A stretch of 64,000 nucleotides of DNA from contig CAMYLT010000004.1 of assembly GCA_947259505.1 (NCBI GenBank), positions 1 to 64,000 of the forward strand. Direction: 5' to 3'. The notes beneath the pieces were generated by a model. It saw only the letters and a program-made list of their open reading frames with translations, ran no database searches and was not told where the DNA came from. Shown here piece by piece: positions 34,568 to 44,873 of this stretch; the first letter of the stretch is position 1, and each line of letters begins with the position of its first letter. Both the position numbers and the translations under genes were made by a program. The stretch comes from an uncultured Porticoccus sp. (GTDB taxonomy: Bacteria; Pseudomonadota; Gammaproteobacteria; Pseudomonadales; Porticoccaceae).

Positions 34568-35413
34568 CTACCCCGATATGGGCCAACGCCCCAGCGTGGC
34601 ACGCTCTCGGTCAGCCAAGTCGGTATGGGTCGCCACCTCAACAAATCCCGCCACGAGCATTAACTGACGCACCTTTTCACCCTGCTGCCAGCCATGCTCC
34701 AGCAATAGCCAGCCTCCAGGGTGTAAATGCCGGGGGGCTTCGCAGATGATCCTCGCCAGATCCACTAAACCGCTATCACCTGACACCAATGCCGAAGCCG
34801 GTTCAAAACGCACATCGCCCTCGCTCAGGTGGCGGTCATCTGCCTCAATATAGGGGGGATTGCTGATCACCAGATCGAATGTTTGTCCGGTGAGCTGTTG
34901 AAACCAATCGCTCTGGAGAACCAGCACATTGGCAAAACCGAACTGCTGTCGATTGGTCTCTGCCAGCGCTACCGCGCCCTCAGCAGCATCCACTGCAACG
35001 ATCCGCCAATTAGGCCGCTCGCTGGCCAATGCCAAGGCGATAGCTCCAGTACCGGTGCCAAGATCAACCACCGCCGCACGCTCAGGTAATGGCAGCTGCA
35101 ATGCCAGTTCCACCAGCAATTCGGTATCGGGACGGGGAATCAGGGTAACAGGCGACACGGCCAGGGACAGCGACCAGAATTCACGGCTGCCGATGATATG
35201 AGCCACCGGCTCACCAAGCAGGCGGCGGGCGAACAGCGCTTCGAATTCGACCTGCTCGGCCTCAACCAATTGATACTCTGGCCAGGTAAACAGGAAGGTG
35301 CGGGATTTTCCCAGCACATGGCAGAGTAACAATTCGGCGTCCAACCGCGGGCTGTCGCTGACCGGCAGCAACTCGACGCTGCGCTTCAGCAGACTGGCAA
35401 TATCAGCGGACAC
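34568..35413 (-). CDS. prmC: peptide chain release factor N5-glutamine methyltransferase
   Basis: A 281-residue SAM-dependent methyltransferase. Motif I is VDLGTGTGAIAL (116-127) and the catalytic NPPY is at 185-188 (VISNPPYIEADD). The N-terminal helical domain (1-80) recognises the release factor. It methylates the GGQ glutamine of RF1 and RF2. Its substrate gene prfA is directly upstream on the same strand (three bases apart), with hemA further upstream, so hemA-prfA-prmC forms one operon as in E. coli and Pseudomonas. Confidence 0.95.
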   Translation of the reverse strand: MSADIASLLKRSVELLPVSDSPRLDAELLLCHVLGKSRTFLFTWPEYQLVEAEQVEFEALFARRLLGEPVAHIIGSREFWSLSLAVSPVTLIPRPDTELLVELALQLPLPERAAVVDLGTGTGAIALALASERPNWRIVAVDAAEGAVALAETNRQQFGFANVLVLQSDWFQQLTGQTFDLVISNPPYIEADDRHLSEGDVRFEPASALVSGDSGLVDLARIICEAPRHLHPGGWLLLEHGWQQGEKVRQLMLVAGFVEVATHTDLADRERATLGRWPISG

Positions 35414-35416
35414 GGC

Positions 35417-36502
35417 TTAGCCGGACAGCGCGGCCAGCTGCTCCGCCTGGTATTCATTGATCAGCGGTTGCAGCACATCCTCCAGCTGGCCTTCCATGAC
35501 TTCGTCGAGCTTATAGAGGGTCAGGTTGATGCGGTGGTCTGTTACCCGGCCCTGAGGATAGTTATAGGTGCGGATTCGCTCGGAGCGGTCACCACTGCCC
35601 ACCAGCAAACGTCGCTCATCGGCGATATTCTTTGCTGCGCTCTCTTCCTGGGCACTTTTCAACTTGGCCGCCAACAGCGACATAGCTTTGGACTTATTCT
35701 TGTGCTGGGAGCGCTCATCTTGGCACTCTACGACGATACCGGTTGGCAAGTGAGTAAGGCGAATGGCGGAATCGGTCTTGTTGACGTGCTGACCACCGGC
35801 ACCGGAGGCGCGAAAGGTGTCGACGCGCAGATCATTTTTATTGATATTGACCTCTTCCAGCTCGTCGGCCTCCGCCATTACCGCCACGGTACAGGCTGAA
35901 GTATGGATACGCCCCTGGGATTCAGTCTCCGGCACCCGTTGCACCCGGTGGGCACCGGACTCGAATTTCAGTCGCGAGTACACCCCTTGGCCGACAATGC
36001 GGCTGATGATCTCCTTGTAGCCACCATGTTCACCTTGGCTTTCACTGATCACCTCGACCTTCCAGCGCTGTTGCTCGGCATATTTGCTGTACATGCGAAA
36101 CAGATCGCCAGAGAAAATGGCCGCCTCATCGCCGCCGGTACCGGCGCGAATTTCCAGGAAGACGTTTTTCTCGTCGTTGGGGTCTTTTGGCAATAACAAT
36201 TTCTGCAAGTCGATTTCCAGCTCTTCAAGATGAGCAGTATTTTCCTTCAACTCCTCCTGAGCCATTTCGCGCATATCGGCATCGGCGTCTTTCAGCAACA
36301 GGTTGGCCTCGGCAATGTTTCCCTGAACCCGCTGATAATCCGTATAGCTCTTTACCACCGGCTCCAGCTCCGCATATTCCCGGGACAGATCGCGGAAGCG
36401 GCTCTGGTTACCGATGACCTCGGGATCGCTCAACAGTGCGCCCGCTTCTTCATAGCGATCTGCCAGGTGCTGCAATTTTTCCAGAATGGATGCTTTCATC
36501 AA
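35417..36502 (-). CDS. prfA: peptide chain release factor 1
   Basis: A 361-residue class I release factor that recognises UAA and UAG. The GGQ is at 236-238 ([12 protein letters not shown]) and the stop-codon-reading tripeptide is PET at 191-193 ([12 protein letters not shown]), where E. coli has PAT; Pxx-T variants are normal in this family. The coding start is MMKAS; either Met could be first. It lies between hemA and prmC in the usual operon order. It is likely essential. Confidence 0.96.
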   Translation of the reverse strand: MMKASILEKLQHLADRYEEAGALLSDPEVIGNQSRFRDLSREYAELEPVVKSYTDYQRVQGNIAEANLLLKDADADMREMAQEELKENTAHLEELEIDLQKLLLPKDPNDEKNVFLEIRAGTGGDEAAIFSGDLFRMYSKYAEQQRWKVEVISESQGEHGGYKEIISRIVGQGVYSRLKFESGAHRVQRVPETESQGRIHTSACTVAVMAEADELEEVNINKNDLRVDTFRASGAGGQHVNKTDSAIRLTHLPTGIVVECQDERSQHKNKSKAMSLLAAKLKSAQEESAAKNIADERRLLVGSGDRSERIRTYNYPQGRVTDHRINLTLYKLDEVMEGQLEDVLQPLINEYQAEQLAALSG

Positions 36503-36532
36503 TGCTCTTTAAGTGGTCAGTTAACGACGGGG

Positions 36533-37807
36533 TTATTCATGTCCCGGCTCATTATCGCCAGGCTTTTTCAGGCCAAACAGGTGATGTGCCAGATCAATAT
36601 GCTCGGTAAGCCCCTGCTCTCCAGCCTGCTTGAGCCGGGTGGTAGGGGTATGCATCAACTTGTTAGTAAGGTTTCGCGCCAGACTCTTCAACACCAGCTC
36701 TGGATCCTGACCAGCTTGCAGCGAAGCAAGCGCCTTGGCCAACTCCTGATCCCGGGACTCCTCGGCACTGCTGCGAAAAGCGCGAATAGTGTCTACAACA
36801 TCCAGCGCACGCAGCTGGCTCTGCCAAGCGGCCACTCCCTCCTCGACAATCTGTTCCGCCTTGTTGGCGGCACTCTGGCGGGAGCGGATATTTTCATCAA
36901 TCACCGCATGCAGGTCGTCCACGGTATAGAGGTACACATCCTGCAATTTGGCCACTTCCGGCTCAATATCCCTGGGGACGGCAATATCGACCATAAAAAT
37001 AGGTTTGTGCTTACGCAACTTCAGGGCAGATTCCACCGCGCCCTTGCCAAGAATCGGCAGCTGGCTGGCGGTGGAGGAAATCACCATGTCCGCTCGCGGT
37101 AGAAAATCAGGGATTTCCGAGAGCAGAATACCCTGCGCACCAAACTGCACAGCCAAATCCTGAGCCCGGCTGAGTGTGCGGTTGGCCACCGTAATATCTT
37201 TCACGCCCTTGTCCTTCAAATGCCGAGCGACCAACTCAATGGTTTCACCGGCACCGATCAGCAACGCACTCACATCCCGCAGGTCGGAAAAAATTTGCTG
37301 GGACAAGCTGACCGCGGCATAAGCCACCGACACGGGATTCTGCCCAATCGCGGTTTCCGTACGCACCCGTTTGGCAATACTGAAAGCCTGCTGGAAAAAT
37401 TGATTGAGCTGGGTGGAAACCTTGCCTGCTTCCCTTGCTACCGCAAAACATGACTTCAGTTGGCCGAGAATCTGTGGCTCACCGAGCACCATAGAGTCGA
37501 GGCCGCAGGCCACCTTCATGACATGGCGCACTGCATCCAAGTCCCGGTATAGGTAGTGACAACGCTCCAGATGGGGTAGCGAAATTCGCCGCTGCAAAGA
37601 CAACCATTCCAGCACTTGCTCCGGCTCCCCGCCATAACCATAGATTTCTGTGCGGTTACAGGTGGACAGAATCGCCACTTCTTCTAGCCCCAGATCCCCA
37701 GCGAGCTGTTGTAACGCCTCAGACGCCTGCTCCGGCGCAAAGGCAACCCTCTCCCGAATATCGAGGGAGGCGGTGCGATGGTTGATTCCCAGAGCAAAAA
37801 TGGTCAT
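36533..37807 (-). CDS. hemA: glutamyl-tRNA reductase
   Basis: A 424-residue enzyme for the first step of C5-pathway tetrapyrrole synthesis: Glu-tRNA(Glu) plus NADPH to glutamate-1-semialdehyde. Catalytic Cys50 sits in [22 protein letters not shown] (about 107-116) and the NADPH motif LIGAGETIE near 184 are present, and the C-terminal dimerisation helix ends the protein. The start at 37807 ([23 protein letters not shown], given as [16 protein letters not shown]) is the standard one; 19 extra residues of the longer frame are not family-like. It is divergent from the TPR lipoprotein. Confidence 0.95.
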   Translation of the reverse strand: MTIFALGINHRTASLDIRERVAFAPEQASEALQQLAGDLGLEEVAILSTCNRTEIYGYGGEPEQVLEWLSLQRRISLPHLERCHYLYRDLDAVRHVMKVACGLDSMVLGEPQILGQLKSCFAVAREAGKVSTQLNQFFQQAFSIAKRVRTETAIGQNPVSVAYAAVSLSQQIFSDLRDVSALLIGAGETIELVARHLKDKGVKDITVANRTLSRAQDLAVQFGAQGILLSEIPDFLPRADMVISSTASQLPILGKGAVESALKLRKHKPIFMVDIAVPRDIEPEVAKLQDVYLYTVDDLHAVIDENIRSRQSAANKAEQIVEEGVAAWQSQLRALDVVDTIRAFRSSAEESRDQELAKALASLQAGQDPELVLKSLARNLTNKLMHTPTTRLKQAGEQGLTEHIDLAHHLFGLKKPGDNEPGHE

Positions 37808-38022
37808 TAAAACAGTGCTTGGCAGTGAGCCGGCAATTGTCCGATTCTGAACATACAAAGACAAGCGGTATCGAAATTCGTCTGCCTTGCAATAAAGTCC
37901 TTTCCTTATTGTCTGAGTTATTGGCTACAATGTGGCCACTTACTCGCAACCAACAATGATCGACCACCGACCGGCTATTCCGGCAGCTACCTTTGAAAGA
38001 GCGTCATAACGAAAAAATCTGT

Positions 38023-39783
38023 ATGAAAAAACCCCGCTACGCACTGCCCGCTTTAGTGTTCGGCATCGCTCTGCTCTATGGTTGCACCCATTCACCATCC
38101 AACACAGCGGGTAACGAGGCTGGTGCGCTTGATGCCACAGCTATCGCTGCCGATGATGCCCAGGCCGAACAACCCCTGGCTGCCCAAGAATATCCCGTTC
38201 GCCCATTCCCGGAAGAGACCCTTTACGATCTGATGGTGGCCGAACTGGCGGGCATGCAAAACAATCTAAACCTGGCTCTCAACAAGTATCTCGTCCAGGC
38301 GCAGGCGACCAGAGATCCCGGCATCGTCTCACGGGCTGCCCGCATCGCCGCTTACACTGAAAATCACCCTGCCCTGCTTGAGATGTCGCTGCTCTGGGCT
38401 GACATTGAGCCAGACAACCTGGACGCACACAGCGTAGCGACAATTTCCCTGGCGAGGGAAGGCCGCCTGATTGAGGCGCTGCAACATGCAGAATATTCAC
38501 TCGGCAAAGGGGATCAGGAACCTATCATGACCCTGGCAGTCGCCGCTGGAGGGGTGCGCCAGGAGCAGCGACAAGCCTTGCTAGCGGAATACCCGTCACT
38601 GCTTGAACGCATGCCCGACAATGATGCTTTGCTCCTCACCAAGTCCATGCTGCTGCGTCAACAGGGTGAATTTACACAATCTTTGGCTACAGTGGACACC
38701 TTGTTAAAGCAGGCTCCACGCAAAGAGAGCGCCATCATGCTCAAAGCCCAGCTGTTGCACCAACTCAACAGGAAGAAGGAGGCAACGACGTTTCTGGGAG
38801 TCGCCCTGCAGGATATCGCTGACAGCAAACGATTAAGACTGCAATATGCCCGCTTCCTGGCAGACGACGATCTGGAAGCCGCTTACCAACAATTGTCCAT
38901 TCTCATGGAGCAGTACCCACGAGATGGCGAGTTGGCCTATACCTTGGCTCTGGTGTGCAAAGGACTGGACCGTAACGAAGAGGCAAAGCAGCTGTTTGGC
39001 GAACTGGCTCGCAACCCAAACATGGCCTCGTCGGCACACTTTGAACTCGGCATGCTGGCAGAAGCGGAAGGGGATGCTGAAGGGGTTCTGCTCCACTATA
39101 AACGAGTTCAGAATGGGCCAAAACTTTTGCCGGCTGCGGTGAAACTCAGCCAATTTATGGCACGGCATGACCAACTCGACAGCGCACAAATGTATCTCAG
39201 CAAATTGCGCCTGCATCATCCCCAGTATTCGGCCCCGCTGTATCAGATCGAATCAGAATTACTCATCGACATGCAGCTGTTAAGTGACGCCCACCTCCTC
39301 CTCAGCGAGGCGCTGGAACGATTTCCTGACAATATTTCACTTCTCTACAGTCGCTCCCTCCTCAGCGAACGACAAAATGACTTTGCCAGCTCCGAGCAGG
39401 ATCTGCGTGCCATCCTCGACCAGGATGCCGACAACTCCATGGCTCTGAATGCCCTGGGATATACGCTCACCGTACACACAGATCGTTATGAGGAGGCCCA
39501 CCAGTTAATTCTCCGGGCACTGGAGCTCAACCCAGGTGACCCGGCAATTATCGATAGCCTAGGCTGGGTACTCTATCAACAGGGCGATTATGAAGCGGCT
39601 ATTCGCCATCTGCGGGAAGCCATGGCGAATCTGCCCGATCCCGAGATAGCAGCTCATCTAGGCGAGGCATTGTGGGCCAATGGGCAGCGAGAAGAGGCAA
39701 ATGCCGTGTGGCAAATCATCCTCGACCAAGATCCAGACAATTCCAACATCCTACAAACCATGGAGCGCCTTCAGGCGAACTAA
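38023..39783 (+). CDS. TPR-repeat outer-membrane lipoprotein upstream of lolB
   Basis: A 586-residue lipoprotein. The lipobox LLYGC gives Cys18 as the lipidated residue (start at 38023; the longer frame is not supported). The rest is a long series of TPR-type helical hairpins, most visible in the last 150 residues, for example MALNALGYTLTVHTDRYEEA and DSLGWVLYQQGDYEAAI. This is the gene found next to lolB in Pseudomonas (PA4667 position). Its role is probably protein-protein scaffolding in the periplasm; no precise function is established. It ends three bases before lolB, in one operon. Confidence 0.86.
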   Translation: MKKPRYALPALVFGIALLYGCTHSPSNTAGNEAGALDATAIAADDAQAEQPLAAQEYPVRPFPEETLYDLMVAELAGMQNNLNLALNKYLVQAQATRDPGIVSRAARIAAYTENHPALLEMSLLWADIEPDNLDAHSVATISLAREGRLIEALQHAEYSLGKGDQEPIMTLAVAAGGVRQEQRQALLAEYPSLLERMPDNDALLLTKSMLLRQQGEFTQSLATVDTLLKQAPRKESAIMLKAQLLHQLNRKKEATTFLGVALQDIADSKRLRLQYARFLADDDLEAAYQQLSILMEQYPRDGELAYTLALVCKGLDRNEEAKQLFGELARNPNMASSAHFELGMLAEAEGDAEGVLLHYKRVQNGPKLLPAAVKLSQFMARHDQLDSAQMYLSKLRLHHPQYSAPLYQIESELLIDMQLLSDAHLLLSEALERFPDNISLLYSRSLLSERQNDFASSEQDLRAILDQDADNSMALNALGYTLTVHTDRYEEAHQLILRALELNPGDPAIIDSLGWVLYQQGDYEAAIRHLREAMANLPDPEIAAHLGEALWANGQREEANAVWQIILDQDPDNSNILQTMERLQAN

Positions 39784-39786
39784 CCC

Positions 39787-40389
39787 ATGCGTCTGGCCAC
39801 TCTCTTGTTGACCATGCTGACACTCGGCGCCTGTGCCCTGCACAGCCCCCAGCCCGCCCCCACCGTGACCGACTGGGATCAACATCAACAGCAGCTGCAA
39901 CAACTGCAATCGTGGCGACTGGAAGGCAAGCTGGGTTATCGCGACAGCAGGGATGGTGGCAGCGCCTGGGTCAACTGGCAGCAATCTGCAGAGCACTTCA
40001 AATTGCAACTCAACGGCCCCTTTGGCGCCGGCGCCACGCACATTCTCGGTGATGACAACTATGCCGAACTCCAGCGCAGCGGCAAGGAAACCATTTACGC
40101 CCCCTCCCCAACTGCATTGACAGAACAGTTGTTTGGCTGGCAGTGGCCTGTTGATCAACTACAGTTCTGGGTCAGAGGCATCCCCGCCCCAGATACCCCT
40201 TTAGCGGAAAGTCATCACAACCCTGATGGCACGCTGGCCAGACTCGATCAGGCTCAGTGGCAACTGGAATTTTCAGGCTACCAGCAAGTCGAGCATTGGA
40301 TACTGCCCAGCCGCATCCGCGGCAATAATGGCGAATACAGCTTTACGCTGGTAATCAAAAACTGGCGGCCCAATCCGGTGGCCGACTGA
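39787..40389 (+). CDS. lolB: outer-membrane lipoprotein LolB
   Basis: A 200-residue lipoprotein. Lipobox LGAC puts lipidated Cys at about residue 16. The mature domain shows [24 protein letters not shown] (given as WRLEGKLGY and [10 protein letters not shown]) and [11 protein letters not shown], typical of the LolB barrel. LolB receives lipoproteins from LolA and inserts them into the outer membrane. The stop codon overlaps the ispE start by one base. A second LolA-like gene at 51949 belongs to an RND operon and is not part of this core Lol system. Confidence 0.92.
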   Translation: MRLATLLLTMLTLGACALHSPQPAPTVTDWDQHQQQLQQLQSWRLEGKLGYRDSRDGGSAWVNWQQSAEHFKLQLNGPFGAGATHILGDDNYAELQRSGKETIYAPSPTALTEQLFGWQWPVDQLQFWVRGIPAPDTPLAESHHNPDGTLARLDQAQWQLEFSGYQQVEHWILPSRIRGNNGEYSFTLVIKNWRPNPVAD

Positions 40390-41228
40390 TGCTGTCCCTG
40401 CCCGCGCCCGCAAAGCTCAACCTGTTCCTGCACATTACCGGCCGTCGTCCCGACGGATACCACAACCTGCAAACCCTGTTTCAACTGCTCGATTACGGTG
40501 ACCGACTGGACTTCGAGATCAATGCCAGTGGTGCCATTGAGGTTGTCCCGGCGCTGACAGATGTGCCGCCAGAAGATAACCTGATCTATAAGGCAGCCAC
40601 TTTATTACAGCAAACAACCGGCTGCACCCTGGGAGCCAGTATCCATCTGCACAAGCGACTACCCATGGGTGGCGGCTTGGGCGGCGGCAGCAGCGATGCT
40701 GCCACCACCCTGCTTGCCTTGAACAGCCTTTGGCGATTGCAGTTATCGCGGAAACAGTTAATGACCATCGGCCAGCAACTCGGTGCGGATGTGCCGGTGT
40801 TTATTTTCGGGCACAGCGCCTGGGCAGAGGGAGTTGGTGAGCAATTGAGTGCAGTGGCGATCCCCGCGGAGTGGTACCTGGTTTTGGCCCCGGGCGTGCA
40901 GATTTCCACAGCAAAAATTTTCAACCATCAGGGTTTGACAAGGAACACGCATCCGATCAAAATACGCGCCTTTCTCGAGCGGGGTGGCCGGAACGACTGC
41001 CAGACAGTGGTAGAAGCACTGTATCCCCAGGTAAAAAAAGCGCGCCTCTGGCTCGCGCAATTTGCCGAAGCTCGACTAACGGGAACCGGCGCCTGCCTTT
41101 TTGCCCGCTTTGCTTCAGAAGCTGATGCCAGATCAGTACTGGAACAAATGCCGGCACCCTGGCAGGGCTTTGTTGCTAAGGGGATCAACGAATCCCCACT
41201 GCTGAAGCAACTACCGTTCGATGACTGA
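40389..41228 (+). CDS. ispE: 4-diphosphocytidyl-2-C-methyl-D-erythritol kinase
   Basis: A 279-residue GHMP kinase of the MEP isoprenoid pathway. The N-terminal [22 protein letters not shown] (given as [12 protein letters not shown] and RRPDGYH) is characteristic. The phosphate loop is [15 protein letters not shown] (about 95-109), and GTGACLFA near the C-terminus is the third GHMP motif. It phosphorylates CDP-ME. It sits in the lolB-ispE-tRNA-Gln-prs order known from Pseudomonas, overlapping the lolB stop. Confidence 0.95.
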   Translation: MLSLPAPAKLNLFLHITGRRPDGYHNLQTLFQLLDYGDRLDFEINASGAIEVVPALTDVPPEDNLIYKAATLLQQTTGCTLGASIHLHKRLPMGGGLGGGSSDAATTLLALNSLWRLQLSRKQLMTIGQQLGADVPVFIFGHSAWAEGVGEQLSAVAIPAEWYLVLAPGVQISTAKIFNHQGLTRNTHPIKIRAFLERGGRNDCQTVVEALYPQVKKARLWLAQFAEARLTGTGACLFARFASEADARSVLEQMPAPWQGFVAKGINESPLLKQLPFDD

Positions 41229-41232
41229 CTAC

Positions 41233-41308
41233 TGGGGTGTCGCCAAGTGGCTAAGGCAACGGGTTTTGATCCCGTCATTCGGAGGTTCGAGTCCTCCCAC
41301 CCCAGCCA
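41233..41308 (+). tRNA. tRNA-Gln (anticodon TTG), CCA encoded
   Basis: A complete cloverleaf of 76 bases, including an encoded CCA. The acceptor stem TGGGGTG pairs with CACCCCA. The anticodon loop is TTTTGAT closed by ACGGG/CCCGT, giving anticodon TTG. The T arm GGAGG-TTCGAGT-CCTCC is intact. It lies five bases after ispE and before prs, the same place as in Pseudomonas, and is probably processed from the operon transcript. Confidence 0.97.
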
Positions 41309-41356
41309 TATTCCTCAGGGCTGGTTTAACTAACGCCCAGATCAGGAAGAAAAGCC

Positions 41357-42298
41357 GTGGCTAATATGATGGTTTTCTCCGGGAACGCCAACCCGGAGCT
41401 GACAAATGAAATCGCCCGTTATCTCGGTCTCAATCTGGGCGACGCTCTGGTGTCCCAGTTTTCCGACGGCGAAATCAATGTCGAGATCCGAGAAAATGTC
41501 CGCGGCCGCGATGTCTTTGTCGTACAACCCACCTGCGTGCCCACCCACAAGAACCTGATGGAATTGATGCTTGTCATTGATGCCCTGCGCCGTTCCTCGG
41601 CTGGTCGCATCACTGCCGTGCTGCCTTACTTCGGCTACGCTCGCCAAGATCGTCGCGTGCGTTCTATCCGGGTGCCTATCAGTGCAAAAGTTGTAGCGGA
41701 CATGCTGACCAATGTTGGCGTCGACCGGGTCATGACGGTGGACCTGCACGCCGAGCAGATTCAGGGCTTTTTTGATTGCGCAGTGGACAACGTCTACGGC
41801 CTACCTGTTTTGCTGACTGATGTAGAACGCCAGAATTATGAAGACCTGACGGTGGTATCCCCGGATATCGGTGGCGTGGTCCGCGCTCGCGCCATGGCCA
41901 AGCAGCTCAACACTGACCTGGCCATCATCGACAAGCGTCGTCCGGAAGCCAACCAGGCCCAGGTCATGAACATCATCGGTGAAGTCGAAGGCCGCACCTG
42001 CCTGCTGGTGGACGATATCGTCGACACTGCAGGAACCCTGTGCAAAGCCGCCGACGCACTGAAAGACCAAGGTGCCAAGAAGGTAGTTGCCTACTGCACC
42101 CACCCGGTACTGTCCGGCAAGGCCATTGAAAATATTGAGAGCTCCTCGCTGGATACATTGGTCGTCACCAACAGTATCCCCCTGAGTCAAGCCGCCCGTA
42201 ACTGTGCGAGCATCAGAACACTGAGCTTGGCACCCATGCTGGCAGAAGCCATGCGCCGGGTCAGCAATGAAGAATCCATTAGCGCCATGTTCGACTAA
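41357..42298 (+). CDS. prs: ribose-phosphate pyrophosphokinase
   Basis: A 313-residue PRPP synthetase. The family opening [28 protein letters not shown] (about 35-50), YARQDRR (95-101) and the PRPP-binding loop [13 protein letters not shown] (about 216-228) are present. It makes PRPP from ribose 5-phosphate and ATP for nucleotide, His and Trp synthesis. The start is GTG at 41357 (two residues before MMVFSG), as in Pseudomonas homologues; an internal ATG at 41366 is a possible alternative. rplY follows after 96 bases. Confidence 0.96.
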   Translation: MANMMVFSGNANPELTNEIARYLGLNLGDALVSQFSDGEINVEIRENVRGRDVFVVQPTCVPTHKNLMELMLVIDALRRSSAGRITAVLPYFGYARQDRRVRSIRVPISAKVVADMLTNVGVDRVMTVDLHAEQIQGFFDCAVDNVYGLPVLLTDVERQNYEDLTVVSPDIGGVVRARAMAKQLNTDLAIIDKRRPEANQAQVMNIIGEVEGRTCLLVDDIVDTAGTLCKAADALKDQGAKKVVAYCTHPVLSGKAIENIESSSLDTLVVTNSIPLSQAARNCASIRTLSLAPMLAEAMRRVSNEESISAMFD

Positions 42299-42394
42299 AC
42301 ATGGCGCTATTTACCTAAACGCCCGCAAGGGTTTTTTACTCCCCGTTTCAGTTCTGGTCGCGGATTGATTTGGGAACAATCAGGAGTCAAGGCA

Positions 42395-43036
42395 ATGTCC
42401 AATGATTTTCAATTGAATGCCATGGTCCGCAACGACATGGGGAAAGGTGCGAGCCGCCGCCTGCGTCGTGAGGCCAATCTGGTACCAGCTATTGTTTACG
42501 GTGGTTCACAGGAACCCCAAAACATCAGCATCACCCACAACGAACTGGCCCATGCGCTGCAGAATGAAGCGTTCTATTCACACATTATTACGATTAATGT
42601 TGATGGCTCTAGTCAGGAAGTCATCCTGAAAGACGTACAACGCCACCCTGCCAAGCCAGTGGTCTTGCATGCTGACTTTTTGCGCGTCAGCAAGACCCAC
42701 AAACTGCACACCAAAGTACCCTTGCACTTTATCAATGAAGATATCTGTGCCGGCGTCAAAACAGGTGGCGGCTTGATCTCTCACAGCATGACCGAACTGG
42801 ATATCTCCTGTTTGCCTGCTGATCTGCCCGAGTACATTGAGGTAGATGTTTCCGCAGTAGAAATTGGCCAGATTCTGCACATTTCTGACATCACGCTGCC
42901 TTCTGGCGTGGAGAGCGTTGCCCTGAGTCACGGCGAAGATCACGACCTGCCCATCTTCACTGTGAGCAAGCCCAAAGGTTCTGCAGAAGACACTGCTGAA
43001 GGCGAAGAAGGCGAAGAAGAGGCAGAAGCAGAATAA
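42395..43036 (+). CDS. rplY: 50S ribosomal protein L25/general stress protein Ctc
   Basis: A 213-residue long-form L25 (Ctc/TL5 type). The N-terminal 5S rRNA-binding domain shows GKGASRRLRREANLVPAIVYG (given as GKGASRRLRRE and LVPAIVYG); the C-terminal domain extends to about 190. An acidic tail follows (AEGEEGEEEAEAE). The start at 42395 has CAGGAG upstream. It lies in the usual prs-rplY-pth order. Confidence 0.94.
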   Translation: MSNDFQLNAMVRNDMGKGASRRLRREANLVPAIVYGGSQEPQNISITHNELAHALQNEAFYSHIITINVDGSSQEVILKDVQRHPAKPVVLHADFLRVSKTHKLHTKVPLHFINEDICAGVKTGGGLISHSMTELDISCLPADLPEYIEVDVSAVEIGQILHISDITLPSGVESVALSHGEDHDLPIFTVSKPKGSAEDTAEGEEGEEEAEAE

Positions 43037-43081
43037 CTGCGCACTGCTGGTCCTTTTTATAGAGACCGATAGGCCCCGACA

Positions 43082-43666
43082 TTGGATACGTCCGTTCAGC
43101 TTATTGTGGGATTGGGAAATCCCGGCCCACAATATGATAGGACCCGTCACAATGCCGGGGCCGATTTCGTTACCGCATTGGCAAAGCACTGCGGTGCCGA
43201 ACTCAAGCAAGAAAGTAAATTCTTTGGTGGCACGGCCAAGGTCATCATAGAGGGCAAACCGGTCTGGCTGCTGATCCCGGATACTTTCATGAACCGTAGC
43301 GGAAAGGCCATCGCCGCCTTGGCTGGCTTCTACCGTATTCCCCCGGCAGCAATTCTGGTCGCCCACGATGAGTTAGATCTCAGCCCCGGCACTGCTCGGT
43401 TTAAGCTGGGTGGGGGGCATGGCGGACACAATGGTCTCCGGGACACCATTCAGGCGTTGGGCAACAATCGTGATTTTGCCCGGCTACGACTGGGTATCGG
43501 GCACCCCGGCCACGCCAGCGAAGTAGTCAATTACGTATTGCGCCGCGCCCCAGTGGATGAACAGCAACTCATCGACCAAGGTATTGAAAATGCCATCCGT
43601 GTAATCGGTGAGACTGTCACCGGGCACTGGAACAATGCCATGAAAGCTTTGCACACAAACGACTAA
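43082..43666 (+). CDS. pth: peptidyl-tRNA hydrolase
   Basis: A 194-residue Pth. It shows [19 protein letters not shown] (about 8-26) with the catalytic His at about 24, [11 protein letters not shown] near 70, [25 protein letters not shown] (given as HDELDLSPG and [12 protein letters not shown]) and LRLGIGHPG near 138. It hydrolyses peptidyl-tRNA released from stalled ribosomes. No ATG is available before the conserved block; the start appears to be TTG (43082-43084), with a weak ribosome site, so translation may depend on coupling to rplY. Confidence 0.95.
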   Translation: MDTSVQLIVGLGNPGPQYDRTRHNAGADFVTALAKHCGAELKQESKFFGGTAKVIIEGKPVWLLIPDTFMNRSGKAIAALAGFYRIPPAAILVAHDELDLSPGTARFKLGGGHGGHNGLRDTIQALGNNRDFARLRLGIGHPGHASEVVNYVLRRAPVDEQQLIDQGIENAIRVIGETVTGHWNNAMKALHTND

Positions 43667-43708
43667 TTCCCGGCACTCAACAAAAACCACCTCTTTGGGA
43701 ACACTATA

Positions 43709-44800
43709 ATGGGATTTAATTGCGGTATCGTCGGCCTGCCCAACGTCGGCAAGTCCACACTCTTTAATGCGCTAACCCAAGCGGGTATTGATGCGGCGAA
43801 CTTCCCCTTCTGTACCATCGAACCAAACACGGGCATCGTTCCCATTCCCGATCCCAGACAAGACAGGCTGGCGGCTATCGTCAAGCCGGAGCGAATTTTA
43901 CCCACCACCATGGAGTTCGTAGATATTGCGGGACTGGTGGCTGGCGCATCAAAAGGCGAAGGCCTTGGCAACCAGTTCCTGGCCAACATCCGTGAAACTG
44001 ATGCTATCGCCCATGTGGTACGCTGTTTTGACGATGAGAACGTCATCCATGTGGAAGGCAAGATCAACCCTGCTTCAGATATTGACGTGATCAACACCGA
44101 ACTCGCACTGGCCGATCTGGAAACTGTCGAAAAGTCCCTCCATCGTGCGAGCAAGCTAGCCAAAGGTCAGGATAAAGACGCCATTGCGCTGAAAGAAGTG
44201 CTAGAGAAAATCCTGCCACACTTAAACCAGGCTATGCCGTTACGTGCTCTAGGCCTGGACAAGGATGAATTGAAAACTATCCGCCCCCTTAACCTGTTGA
44301 CCCTGAAACCCACCATGTACATCGCCAATGTCGATGAAAGTGGCTTTGAAAACAATCCTTATCTAGACCAAGTCCGCGCCATTGCTGAGGCGGAAAATGC
44401 CGTAGTGGTGCCCATATGCAACAAGCTGGAATCAGAAATTGCCGAGCTGGAAGATGACGAAAAACTCGAGTTCCTGCAGGAAATGGGCATGGAAGAACCG
44501 GGCCTGAATCGGGTAATCCGCGCCGGTTATGCATTGCTGGGATTGCAGACCTACTTTACTGCCGGCGTCAAAGAAGTGCGCGCCTGGACCATTCCGATTG
44601 GCGCCACTGCGCCGCAGGCTGCCGGTAAAATTCATACCGACTTTGAAAAAGGCTTTATTCGCGCCGAGGTGATTGCCTACAACGACTTTATTGCCTGCAA
44701 TGGTGAGCAGGGTGCCAAAGATGCCGGCAAATGGCGCCTGGAAGGCAAAGAATATGTAGTACACGACGGCGATGTTGTTCACTTCCGCTTTAACGTCTGA
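43709..44800 (+). CDS. ychF: redox-regulated ATPase/GTPase YchF
   Basis: A 363-residue Obg-family P-loop protein. The P-loop is GLPNVGKST (9-17), the G3 region is [20 protein letters not shown] (about 72-91), and the C-terminal TGS domain has [16 protein letters not shown] near 286-301. YchF prefers ATP over GTP and binds the ribosome; it is a negative regulator of the oxidative stress response in E. coli. It follows pth as in Pseudomonas. A hairpin at 44812-44839 closes the unit. Confidence 0.95.
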   Translation: MGFNCGIVGLPNVGKSTLFNALTQAGIDAANFPFCTIEPNTGIVPIPDPRQDRLAAIVKPERILPTTMEFVDIAGLVAGASKGEGLGNQFLANIRETDAIAHVVRCFDDENVIHVEGKINPASDIDVINTELALADLETVEKSLHRASKLAKGQDKDAIALKEVLEKILPHLNQAMPLRALGLDKDELKTIRPLNLLTLKPTMYIANVDESGFENNPYLDQVRAIAEAENAVVVPICNKLESEIAELEDDEKLEFLQEMGMEEPGLNRVIRAGYALLGLQTYFTAGVKEVRAWTIPIGATAPQAAGKIHTDFEKGFIRAEVIAYNDFIACNGEQGAKDAGKWRLEGKEYVVHDGDVVHFRFNV

Positions 44801-44811
44801 GCCACTCGGTT

Positions 44812-44839
44812 GACGGCATGAGCTTTTCCCTCTGCCGTC
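44812..44839 (+). terminator. hairpin after ychF
   Basis: GACGGCA (44812-44818) pairs with TGCCGTC (44833-44839), followed by ttccctcccc. The tail has few T residues, so it is a moderate terminator candidate. Confidence 0.55.
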
Positions 44840-44873
44840 TTCCCTCCCCCAGCCCTGGCCTATACTGTGGAAC

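Noticed and set aside
35468-37102. Long plus-strand frames opposite prfA and hemA (35468-35899, 36230-37102)
   Set aside because: Both are antisense to well-conserved essential genes and have no protein-like features.
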